A stretch of DNA of 11,143 nucleotides from JACKCP01 sp034007295. Its GTDB lineage: Bacteria > Desulfobacterota > Desulfobacteria > Desulfobacterales > JACKCP01. Every line of letters starts with the position of its first letter. Position 1 is the stretch's first letter. The notes under the pieces were generated by a model. That model did no database searches and was not told where the DNA came from. It was given only the letters and a program-made list of their open reading frames with translations. The stretch lies in contig JAVERC010000073.1 in assembly GCA_034007295.1 (NCBI GenBank), forward strand, positions 1 through 11,143. The letters are read 5' to 3'. This document shows, one piece after another, positions 1-5,975 of this stretch. Both the position numbers and the translations under genes were made by a program.

Positions 1-119
1 CATTTCTGCGTCAGAATCAAAATTTAATCCTCAAAATACTAAATGTATTCCTGCGGTTAAATTTTTCATCTTCCTTGAACTGAACAAAAAATTCTCGTTT
101 TCGGACAATCACTAATCAA
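1..119 (-). repeat. Intergenic repeat copy A, truncated by window edge
   Basis: Read on the minus strand, this stretch aligns along its length with the repeats at 1211-1371 and 5803-5961. Shared blocks include AGTGATTG (AGTAATTG in the others), AAAAATTTAACC, a TACAT-N3/4-GTATTTTGAGG block and GGATTAAATTTT. The copy begins about 44 bp after the stop codon of the minus-strand kinase-family gene and lies in the same orientation as that gene. Its far end is outside the window. The middle inverted-repeat arms (AAAATTTAACC and GGATTAAATTTT) and an inner AATAC/GTATT hairpin are kept. No reading frame is evident. Function unknown. Confidence 0.75.
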
Positions 120-162
120 GTTAACTCAATTGATGCCTGAATATAACTTAAATATCAAAAAG

Positions 163-804
163 TCAAATAAATGAAATTGCAATTCCGCATAAAACAGGAA
201 CATAAAGATTGTCGTTAATTTCAAATTTAAAAAATTTAAGTGAATAAAATTCAAGCAAAGCAATAAGAAATGAAATTTTTGCACTTGCTTTTAAACTAAA
301 GGAACCTTTAAAATTTTCCATTACCAAAGTAAATCCTGGAAACAAAAAATAAATTAAAACAAAGGCTGTAAAAAAGCAGGCCAGACTCCCCTCCAGGGAT
401 TTATTTCTAATTTTAATTTTGCCAAATTCTATTCCTACAAGAGCAGCTGCTGCATCAGCAAGAATAAATGAAAAAAGTGAAATAAAAGCAATTTCAGGCC
501 TGTTTACAAAAATAAGGGAGCATAAAAATCCAGAGCAGATTATATAGGTTGAGCCTGTTATGGAAAACTCCTCTTTCTTCCTCATCATTGACCCAAAAAA
601 TTTTAAAAATAATTTTTGAATAAAAGCACTTTTAAATCTTAAAATTTCTATTGTTAAAGATAAAATAAAAATTATCCCAAGAAAAACAGCAGGAAACCAT
701 TTGGAAAGACTGAAATAAACCGGTAAATAATAAATTCCAACAGGCATTGAAAGTGCAAACAGATGAAGCAGTTTTCTTAATATTTCCTCTTTTTCAAGTT
801 TCAT
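163..804 (-). CDS. Diacylglycerol/polyprenol kinase family membrane protein (SEC59/DGK1-like)
   Basis: A 213-residue, highly hydrophobic protein with about six predicted membrane segments. Motifs of the CTP-dependent dolichol/diacylglycerol/phytol kinase superfamily are visible: an N-terminal RKLLH (residues 10-14), RKKEEFSITGSTY (about 75-87), an Asp-containing segment DAAAALVG (117-124) followed by a G-K patch, and KSLEGS (135-140). In characterised relatives (yeast Sec59 and Dgk1) this family transfers phosphate from CTP to a membrane lipid alcohol. The substrate here cannot be told from sequence. It starts at an ATG with a weak AGGAA-type ribosome site upstream and is transcribed away from the small ribosomal-type gene at 985. 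A CDP-diglyceride synthetase-like annotation is the main alternative, since the two families are related. Family assignment is fairly secure; substrate is not. Confidence 0.8.
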   Translation of the reverse strand: MKLEKEEILRKLLHLFALSMPVGIYYLPVYFSLSKWFPAVFLGIIFILSLTIEILRFKSAFIQKLFLKFFGSMMRKKEEFSITGSTYIICSGFLCSLIFVNRPEIAFISLFSFILADAAAALVGIEFGKIKIRNKSLEGSLACFFTAFVLIYFLFPGFTLVMENFKGSFSLKASAKISFLIALLEFYSLKFFKFEINDNLYVPVLCGIAISFI

Positions 805-926
805 TTTATTTCCTGTTTTTGCTTAATTTTCACTGTATGAACAACTCTTTACAACAAAGATTAAAAAATTTATATCAAAAAATTAATTCTGGACAAATCC
901 TGGATGTAAAGGTATATAATCAAAGT

Positions 927-954
927 TTGAAATTTGGTAATTTTTTAATATTAT
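927..954 (+). promoter_or_regulatory. Predicted sigma-70-type promoter for the mS38-like gene
   Basis: TTGAAA (927-932), a 16 bp spacer and TATTAT (949-954), each hexamer matching 5 of 6 consensus bases. Transcription would begin near 961, giving a leader of about 24 nt that contains the AGGAGG ribosome site at 972-977. Prediction from sequence only; AT-rich DNA yields such matches fairly often. Confidence 0.45.
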
Positions 955-984
955 ATAGAAAATACTCTTTCAGGAGGTGATAGT

Positions 985-1077
985 TTGGGTAGTGTAATCA
1001 AAAAAAGACGCAAAAAAATGCGCAAGCACAAGCACAGAAAACTTCTTGCACGTACACGCCATCAGCGTAAGAAATAA
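985..1077 (+). CDS. mS38-like small basic protein (AURKAIP1/COX24 domain)
   Basis: A 30-residue, strongly basic protein starting at TTG. It reads MGSVIKKRRKKM at the N-terminus and KLLARTRHQRKK at the C-terminus, almost entirely Lys, Arg, His and Gln between. This matches the C-terminal domain of mitochondrial small-subunit ribosomal protein mS38 (human AURKAIP1, yeast Cox24), whose core is a KRRKKM-x-KHK-x-RKLxxxTR pattern; short bacterial versions starting MxSVIKKRRKK are known. A strong ribosome site, AGGAGG at 972-977, lies 7 nt before the TTG, and no ATG is available except the internal Met12. A good terminator follows 21 bp after the stop. It stands alone, with its own predicted promoter. 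By analogy it may bind small-subunit rRNA; that role is inference. Its size means automated gene callers may miss it. Confidence 0.85.
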   Translation: MGSVIKKRRKKMRKHKHRKLLARTRHQRKK

Positions 1078-1098
1078 GCAGGCTGTATTAAAAAGTTT

Positions 1099-1134
1099 AA
1101 AAAGCTTTGTTTTGTGCAAAGCTTTTTTTATTTT
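1099..1134 (+). terminator. Rho-independent terminator of the mS38-like gene
   Basis: Arms AAAAAGCTTTG (1099-1109) and CAAAGCTTTTT (1117-1127) pair perfectly around a 7 nt loop and run into a T-rich tail (through about 1134). It lies directly downstream of the 985-1077 gene. Confidence 0.85.
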
Positions 1135-1176
1135 AAGGATTAAATTATTTTTTTAAATTTTTTACCAAAAAAATAT

Positions 1177-1211
1177 AAAAAAAAGCCGGTTAAATTTTAA
1201 CCGGCTTTTTT
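1177..1211. terminator. Bidirectional terminator hairpin
   Basis: GCCGGTTAAA (1185-1194) and TTTAACCGGC (1196-1205) form a perfect 10 bp stem, flanked by eight A on the left and six T on the right. It can therefore terminate transcription in both directions: from the mS38-like gene on the plus strand and from hflK-hflC on the minus strand. Confidence 0.85.
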
Positions 1212-1371
1212 ATTCAGTAATTGGCTGAAAACAAATTTTTTTTGTTTAGTTTACCAAAGATAAAAAATTTAACCTTTAGGATACATCAAGTATTTTGAGG
1301 ATTAAATTTTTCATCTGACTCAGAAATTGACAAAAAAGGCCGTTTTCGTTCATCAGCTATTTAATTATTTT
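1211..1371 (+). repeat. Intergenic repeat copy B (complete)
   Basis: A copy of about 160 bp that aligns end to end with 5803-5961, from TATTCAGTAATTGGC to TTTAATTATTTTT. Nested inverted repeats are visible: GAAAAC (1227-1232) with GTTTTC (1342-1347), TTTTTTGT (1238-1245) with ACAAAAAA (1330-1337), AGAT (1258-1261) with ATCT (1313-1316), AAAAATTTAACC (1263-1274) with GGATTAAATTTTT (1299-1311, one bulged A), and ATAC (1281-1284) with GTAT (1290-1293) around a 5 nt loop. It fills the space between the bidirectional terminator and the hflC stop, antisense to the hflKC transcript. No coding potential seen. Confidence 0.8.
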
Positions 1372-1387
1372 TAAAACTCTAAATCTA

Positions 1388-2320
1388 CTAAAACTTTTCA
1401 AGACCTTTAAGATATTTTAAAAAATCAGAGTTTGTGGAAAAAACAAACTTTGTATCACCAGAAGCCAATTTTTCCTTATAAATATCCATACTTTCAATAA
1501 ATGAATAAAATTCAGGATCAACTCCATAAGCTTTAGCAAAAATCTTTGTTACCTCAGCATCTGCCTGACCTTTTAAAGCCTGGGCTTTTTCATAAGCTTC
1601 AGACCTGATTTTTTCAAGTTCCTTTTCCTTTTGACCAATAATTTCAGCAGACTTACCACGGCCTTCAGACCTGAACTTTTCTGCAATCTGATTTCTTTCT
1701 GCAATCATTCTCTTATAAACAGAATTTCTTACATCACTTACATAATTAATTCTTTTAAACTGAACCTCTACAAGTTCAATACCAAATTCATCAAGTTTTG
1801 GCTGTGCACTTAAAAGAATTGATTTTTCAATTTTTTTTCTGCCTGTATTTATATCAGCAGTGTCTTCCCTTTCTACAATTTTATCAAGCTCCCTGTTTGT
1901 CCATCTTACTGTCTCTACTAAAGGATTTGATGTAACTGCGTTTCTTACTGCAGCATCAAGAATATCATCAAGCCTTGAAATTGCACCCTGCCTTGTTCCT
2001 ACACTCTGAAAATATTTTACAGGATCTTTAATTTTCCAGAATGCAAAAGTATCAACCCATAAATAGGTTTTATCTTCTGTTGGAATCTGGCCTTTATCTC
2101 CGTCCCAATGCTGAAGATTTTTTTTAAATACAAGTGCTTTCTGGATAAAAGGAAGCTTAAATTTAAGCCCGGGCTCATAAATTGTTTCTCCAATTACCCT
2201 TCCAAACTGGGTTATTACAACCTGTTCAGTCTCGTCTACTACATAGGCAGAGTTGTAGCCTAAAAACCCCCCTAAAAGTATGATAATAAATATTGCCGCT
2301 GCAATTGAATTGTTTTTCAT
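1388..2320 (-). CDS. hflC: HflC, SPFH-domain modulator of FtsH protease
   Basis: A 310-residue protein with one N-terminal membrane anchor (about residues 6-23) and then the SPFH/band-7 domain. Typical HflC features are ETEQVVITQFGR just after the anchor, YEPGLKFKLPFIQ, and a VDTFAFWKIKDPVKYF segment. A long Glu/Lys/Ala-rich helix follows (about 205-265), then a C-terminal part reading FYSFIESMDIYKEKL. In E. coli HflC and HflK form a large periplasmic cage around FtsH that limits access of membrane-protein substrates. Length is close to the family norm. It lies 18 bp after hflK, with a GGAG ribosome site in the gap, so the pair is one operon. The bidirectional terminator at 1177-1211 is the likely transcript end, about 180 bp beyond the stop with a repeat between. 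Confidence 0.95.
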   Translation of the reverse strand: MKNNSIAAAIFIIILLGGFLGYNSAYVVDETEQVVITQFGRVIGETIYEPGLKFKLPFIQKALVFKKNLQHWDGDKGQIPTEDKTYLWVDTFAFWKIKDPVKYFQSVGTRQGAISRLDDILDAAVRNAVTSNPLVETVRWTNRELDKIVEREDTADINTGRKKIEKSILLSAQPKLDEFGIELVEVQFKRINYVSDVRNSVYKRMIAERNQIAEKFRSEGRGKSAEIIGQKEKELEKIRSEAYEKAQALKGQADAEVTKIFAKAYGVDPEFYSFIESMDIYKEKLASGDTKFVFSTNSDFLKYLKGLEKF

Positions 2321-2338
2321 TTTAATTGTACTCCGTAA

Positions 2339-3409
2339 TTATTTACTGGCTTTGCCAAGGTTCAAAAAAGGAAGAATATTATTTTGATCTTCATCTATAA
2401 TATATTTTTCCTGCATTTTAGGAATAAGCTCATTTAACATTTCAAGGTAAAGTCTTCTTTTAGTAATGTCTTTAGCATTTTTATATTCTTCATAAACAGC
2501 TGTAAATCTTTGTGCGTCACCTTTTGCTCTGTTTATTCTGTTAAGAGCATAACCTTCTGCCTGTCTTATTTCCCTTTCGGCTTCACCCATTGCAGCAGGG
2601 ATTGCTTTGTTATATTCTTCTTTGGCATTGTAGATCATTTCTTCCTTTTCCTGGGTAGCCTGGTTTACCTGATTAAAAGAAGGCTGAACAGGAAGAGGAA
2701 CATTTGTTCTTTTCATTTCTATTGTTACAACGTCAATTCCGGCATCTGCACTGTCAAGGGCTTTTTGAAGATTTTCCATTGCCTGAAGAGCCATTTCTTC
2801 ACGTTTTGTAATTACTTCATTTATACTTCTGTCCCCGACAACAAGACGCATTGTGCTTTCAGAAAGATCCCTTAAAACCTGTCTTGCGTCATGTATTTTA
2901 AAAAGATACTTGTAAGGGTCTTTAACTTTAAACTGTACAATCCAGGGAACAAGAGCAACATTAAGATCTCCTGTAAGCATAAGGGATACATTTTCCACAT
3001 CATTTGAGTCCTGATTTGAAATAAGACTTCTTGTCTGGGTTGTGCTTAAAGTTGTAAAACCAAACTCTTCCTTAAATACTCTCTTGATTTTTACCTTGGT
3101 AACCTTTTCAATTCCTGCAGGAAATTTAAAATTTAAACCAGGGTAAACAGTTCTGTCATATTTGCCAAATCTCTGAACAATTCCTACCTCAGATGTGTCA
3201 ATTGTAAAAAACATGCTGTTTCCAAAAAACAAAAGAAAGGCCACGATTAAACCAAGAATAATAAGCCCTGCCGGAAGCTTTTTTCCTTTAAAAAAATTAA
3301 CAAAATCATCCATTGGAGGAAGGCCGTTTCCTCCTCCGCCGCCAGGACTCTGATTAAAATTCTGCTGTTTTTTCTGCTGTTCTCTCAGCTTGTCCCAATC
3401 CCAGTTCAT
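2339..3409 (-). CDS. hflK: HflK, SPFH-domain modulator of FtsH protease
   Basis: A 356-residue partner of HflC. The N-terminal cytosolic part starts MNWDWDKLREQQ and holds a Gly-rich stretch (residues 21-30), as is usual for HflK. One membrane segment follows (about 45-68), then the SPFH domain (GIVQRFGKYDRTVYPGLNFKFP; a DPYKYLF patch; VVGDRSINEVITKREEM) and a long helical region rich in Ala, Glu and Arg (about 250-320). It is shorter than E. coli HflK (419 residues), mainly because the Gly-rich head is small and the Pro/Ser-rich tail is missing. It is first in the hflK-hflC operon and divergent from the DUF721 gene across 129 bp. The site before the ATG (AAAGGCGG) is only moderately close to a canonical ribosome site. 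I saw no convincing promoter hexamers. Confidence 0.95.
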   Translation of the reverse strand: MNWDWDKLREQQKKQQNFNQSPGGGGGNGLPPMDDFVNFFKGKKLPAGLIILGLIVAFLLFFGNSMFFTIDTSEVGIVQRFGKYDRTVYPGLNFKFPAGIEKVTKVKIKRVFKEEFGFTTLSTTQTRSLISNQDSNDVENVSLMLTGDLNVALVPWIVQFKVKDPYKYLFKIHDARQVLRDLSESTMRLVVGDRSINEVITKREEMALQAMENLQKALDSADAGIDVVTIEMKRTNVPLPVQPSFNQVNQATQEKEEMIYNAKEEYNKAIPAAMGEAEREIRQAEGYALNRINRAKGDAQRFTAVYEEYKNAKDITKRRLYLEMLNELIPKMQEKYIIDEDQNNILPFLNLGKASK

Positions 3410-3538
3410 TTTATAACCGCCTTTTTTAATAAATTAAATTTTCATGATAATATACAGACTTGAACCTTTAGCCTGAAAAAGATATGTAAACAATGAAAAA
3501 ATAAATTATTGCTAAACATTTAGTCAAGGACAAAAGGA

Positions 3539-3874
3539 TTGAGTTCAAAGGATAATTTTAAAAAAAGAACAAAAAACAAAAGATTTTCTCATATTAAACC
3601 CTTAATACAAAACCTTGTAAAACCAATTAATTTTGACAATGACATTTTTAAAGAAATATGTTTTGTATGGAAAAATCTTTATGAAATAAACGATCAGATA
3701 AATAAAAATTCCAAGCCTCTTTTTCTTAAAAACAAAATTCTTATGGTAAGTGTTACAAATTCATCTTTTATTCAGGAATTTCAGTTTATTAAAGATGAAA
3801 TCATATCCAGCTTAAATAATTCCCTTGGACAGCAGATAATCATAGACATAAAATTCAGGCTGGGAAATGGATGA
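3539..3874 (+). CDS. DUF721 (DciA-like) domain protein
   Basis: A 111-residue protein with the DUF721 pattern: a basic N-terminus, a helix with VWKNLYEINDQINKNSKP, then LFLKNKILMVSVTNSSFIQEF, a segment of Leu/Ile-rich helix ending LNNSLGQQ, and IIIDIKFRLG at the C-terminus. DUF721 includes DciA, the loader of the DnaB replicative helicase in most bacteria lacking DnaC/DnaI; many Desulfobacterota members are known only as DUF721 proteins. The start is a TTG, chosen because AAGGA (3526-3530) sits 8 nt upstream and the first in-frame ATG lies deep inside the conserved domain. Its last 8 bases overlap the next gene, so the two are probably translationally coupled. Family call is good; helicase loading is inferred. 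Confidence 0.75.
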   Translation: MSSKDNFKKRTKNKRFSHIKPLIQNLVKPINFDNDIFKEICFVWKNLYEINDQINKNSKPLFLKNKILMVSVTNSSFIQEFQFIKDEIISSLNNSLGQQIIIDIKFRLGNG

Positions 3875-4592
3875 TTTAACAAAAAACAATTTTTTTGACG
3901 GTTCGCTGACAATATACCAGAATAAAAACGGATACAGATTTTCCCTTGATCCAATACTTCTTGCTTCCCATATAACACTTAAAGGCGGAGAAAAAATTGT
4001 TGATATGGGAACAGGTTCAGGGATTATTCCCCTTTCCATATTTTATAAAAACAAAAACCTTAATTTCAAAATTTTTGGGATTGAAATTCAGAAATCATTA
4101 TTTGAAATTTCACAAAAAAACATAATGGAAAATAATGCTTCAGACAAAATAATAATTATAAATAAAGATATAAATGAAATTTCTCAAAAAGACATTGAAG
4201 GCACTTGTGATATTGTTGTTTCAAATCCTCCCTATCAAAGTCCTGGAGCTGGAAGAATAAATCCTTTGTCTGAAAAAGCAGTTGCAAGGCATGAAATAAA
4301 ACTTAATTTAAAAATCCTTCTAAAAAAAACAAAATCAATTTTAAAAAACAAAGGTAAATTTTTTATTATTTATCCTGCAAGAAGAGCGTCTGAACTTATT
4401 TATGAAATGGAAAAAATTAAAATTACTCCCAAAAAACTCAGGTTTATCCATTCTTTTGAAAAAGAAAATGCTGTAATGGTTATTTGTCAGGGAATCTTAA
4501 ACGGAAACTCAGGTGTTGAGATTATGCCTCCTTTATATATTTACGAAAACTTGAATAAATACAGCAAAGAAACCCAAAAAATACTTGAATAA
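3867..4592 (+). CDS. TrmN6-like tRNA1(Val) A37 N6-methyltransferase family protein
   Basis: A 241-residue class I SAM-dependent methyltransferase. N-terminal GYRFSLDPILLASH (residues 22-35) is the signature of the TrmN6/YfiC group. SAM-binding motif I is DMGTGSG (46-52), the acidic residue ending strand 2 is Glu73 in FGIE, and the catalytic adenine-N6 motif is NPPY (120-123), followed by the Gly-rich SPGAGR stretch. In E. coli the relative methylates A37 of tRNA1(Val); the true substrate here could be another tRNA or another adenine target. The C-terminal HSFEKENAVMVIC strand is typical. The ATG overlaps the DUF721 stop region by 8 nt, in a different frame. No clear terminator follows; the next 160 bp carry the promoter region of the outer-membrane gene. 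Confidence 0.85.
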   Translation: MDDLTKNNFFDGSLTIYQNKNGYRFSLDPILLASHITLKGGEKIVDMGTGSGIIPLSIFYKNKNLNFKIFGIEIQKSLFEISQKNIMENNASDKIIIINKDINEISQKDIEGTCDIVVSNPPYQSPGAGRINPLSEKAVARHEIKLNLKILLKKTKSILKNKGKFFIIYPARRASELIYEMEKIKITPKKLRFIHSFEKENAVMVICQGILNGNSGVEIMPPLYIYENLNKYSKETQKILE

Positions 4593-4660
4593 AAACCAAT
4601 TCCTTATTTATCTCCTCATAATCATGCAAAAATATTAAAATAAAATGACTCAATTTAAGT

Positions 4661-4690
4661 TTGATTTAATTATTTTTTTCAAGTTATTAT
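4661..4690 (+). promoter_or_regulatory. Possible promoter for the outer-membrane protein gene
   Basis: TTGATT (4661-4666), an 18 bp spacer and TATTAT (4685-4690). Transcription would begin near 4697, immediately before the inverted repeat at 4699-4729. The region is extremely AT-rich, so chance matches are likely. Confidence 0.35.
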
Positions 4691-4698
4691 AAAAAAAA

Positions 4699-4729
4699 TA
4701 TATTAAATTTTGGCACCAAATTTAATATA
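4699..4729. promoter_or_regulatory. 31 bp inverted repeat before the outer-membrane gene (operator or leader hairpin)
   Basis: TATATTAAATTT-T-GG (4699-4713) mirrors CCAAATTTAATATA (4716-4729) around a CA centre, 14 base pairs with one bulged T. It ends 15 bp before the AAGGAGG ribosome site (4745-4751) and sits at or just after the predicted transcription start. It could be a dimeric-repressor operator or a stem in the mRNA leader that protects the message. It has no T-tract after it, so it is not a normal terminator. Confidence 0.6.
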
Positions 4730-4756
4730 CCCATAAAAAAATTTAAGGAGGATTTT

Positions 4757-5710
4757 ATGAAAAAAATTGCCATGATAATTTTATTTATTTTGTTTCTGTC
4801 GTCTTCAGCATTTCCTGCAGATATTTACGAGTCTTTGGAAGCAGGACACCACGAAGGAGATACTGCTACTGAGTTTCAAAATATCAAGGCATCTGATAAA
4901 ACCACTTCAGAACTTATAGGAACTTCTGACAATGTTATTTTAAAAGATCCATCAGGTAATGAACAACTCCCGGATCAGCAGACAGTCTCGATAGGAGCTG
5001 AAGCAGGTGTTAAAAAAAATGTAAAAACATATAATATCCCCCTTTCCTATGGATTTCCCTTAAATATTTCTGGAGCTTCACAGGAATTTCTTAATTTCAG
5101 CCTTAAAATCCCATACACTTCCCGTGAAATAGGCAATAATGATGACAGCGGTCTTGGAGATATTAAATTAAGTGCAGATTATCTTACAAGATTTGACAAA
5201 ATTCTTTTAAACACAGTTTTCCTCGTTAAATTTGCAACAGGCGATTATGACGATGCAGATGTACCCCTTGGAACAGGCTCAACAGATTACGGACTTTCAT
5301 TTAATGCAAAAATGTATTTTGACAGATTTTCTCTAAAAGCAGGACTTGGCTATGTCCTGACCGGTGATTATTCTGACGGAAGCGATGAAATTAAATATGG
5401 CGATGAATATATTGTTTCTGCTGGAGGAGAATATAAAATTAAAGACAGTTTGTTTGCAGGCGGAGAATTTATTTATAATGCACATCAGGAAGATGAATAT
5501 AATGTTTTTGGGAATAAAAGTAAGGCAGCCGGCCTTAATACCCTTGACTTTATACCTTCGTTAACTTTTTTTGTAACAAAATACAATATTGGATTAACAA
5601 CTAAAGTAGTAATTCCTGTTTCAGATTCATGGAACGGAGGAAACGGTCCTGATCCTGATGACCCTGACAGGGATGTTGAATTTAAGTTCCAGCTGGCAGC
5701 ACCTTTCTGA
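4757..5710 (+). CDS. Outer-membrane beta-barrel protein, transporter/phenol-MetA-like family
   Basis: A 317-residue secreted protein. The N-terminus is a signal peptide (MKK, hydrophobic core, SSSAFPA), likely cut around residues 18-21. The mature part alternates polar and hydrophobic residues in beta-hairpin fashion and ends in Phe (QLAAPF), as outer-membrane barrels do. SGLGDIKLSADY (131-142) and ATGDYDDADVPLGTGSTDYGLSF (160-182, Gly/Thr/Asp-rich, P-L-GTGS-D core) resemble the family labelled 'putative MetA pathway of phenol degradation' or just 'transporter' (PF13557). A short Asp/Pro-rich loop (298-306) near the last strand may bind a cation. The ATG has an ideal AAGGAGG site 5 nt upstream. 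The gene is a single unit with its own promoter region and terminator. The substrate is unknown and the phenol label should not be taken literally. Confidence 0.75.
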   Translation: MKKIAMIILFILFLSSSAFPADIYESLEAGHHEGDTATEFQNIKASDKTTSELIGTSDNVILKDPSGNEQLPDQQTVSIGAEAGVKKNVKTYNIPLSYGFPLNISGASQEFLNFSLKIPYTSREIGNNDDSGLGDIKLSADYLTRFDKILLNTVFLVKFATGDYDDADVPLGTGSTDYGLSFNAKMYFDRFSLKAGLGYVLTGDYSDGSDEIKYGDEYIVSAGGEYKIKDSLFAGGEFIYNAHQEDEYNVFGNKSKAAGLNTLDFIPSLTFFVTKYNIGLTTKVVIPVSDSWNGGNGPDPDDPDRDVEFKFQLAAPF

Positions 5711-5719
5711 TAAAAATCA

Positions 5720-5750
5720 GGCCGGAATTTCTTTTTCCGGCCATTTTTTT
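5720..5750 (+). terminator. Rho-independent terminator of the outer-membrane gene
   Basis: GGCCGGAA (5720-5727) pairs perfectly with TTCCGGCC (5735-5742) around a 7 nt T-rich loop, followed by A and seven T (5744-5750). It begins 10 bp after the stop codon. Confidence 0.92.
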
Positions 5751-5802
5751 CTTTATAACCAAGTTTAAATCTGATTATAACTTGAAAAATAATCAATTTT
5801 TG

Positions 5803-5961
5803 TATTTAGTAATTGGCCAAAAACTAAAATTTTGTTTCATCTTCCAAAGATCAAAAATTTAAGCCTTTGGATACATTGATTATTTTAAGGATTAAATTTT
5901 AAATCTGAATTTAAAAATAGTAAAAAAGGCAGTTTTAGTTCAGCAAATATTTAATTTTTTC
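5803..5961 (+). repeat. Intergenic repeat copy C (complete)
   Basis: Aligns over its whole length with 1211-1371: TATTTAGTAATTGGC at the start, then CCAAAGAT, AAAAATTTAA, GGATACATT, GGATTAAATTTT, AAAAAAGGC and GTTTTAGTTCA near the end, closing with ATTTAATTTTTTC. The middle arms AAAATTTAAGCC (to 5865) and GGATTAAATTTT (5889-5900) pair with a G-A internal mismatch. The outer arms AACTAAAA and TTTTAGTT are complementary and differ in sequence from copy B's while still pairing. It lies between the outer-membrane gene terminator and the ATPase start, so it may contain that gene's promoter or leader. Confidence 0.8.
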
Positions 5962-5975
5962 AAGGAATAATCAGT

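Noticed and set aside
837..980. A 47-codon plus-strand frame (ATG at 837, stop at 978-980) ending at the ribosome site of the mS38-like gene
   Set aside because: No ribosome site before the ATG, composition typical of AT-rich noncoding DNA, and the predicted promoter of the next gene lies inside it.
2510..2875. Plus-strand open frame of 121 codons inside hflK
   Set aside because: It is antisense to a strongly conserved gene, rich in Cys and Phe, and shows no ribosome site or recognisable domain; a shadow of hflK codon use.
3460..3488. TTGAAC-17-TATGTA as promoter of the DUF721 gene
   Set aside because: The -10 element matches only three consensus bases; too weak to list.
4711..4726. TGGCAC-N5-TTAA, reminiscent of a sigma-54 promoter
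   Set aside because: The essential GC of the -12 element is missing, and the bases are better explained as the centre of the inverted repeat at 4699-4729.
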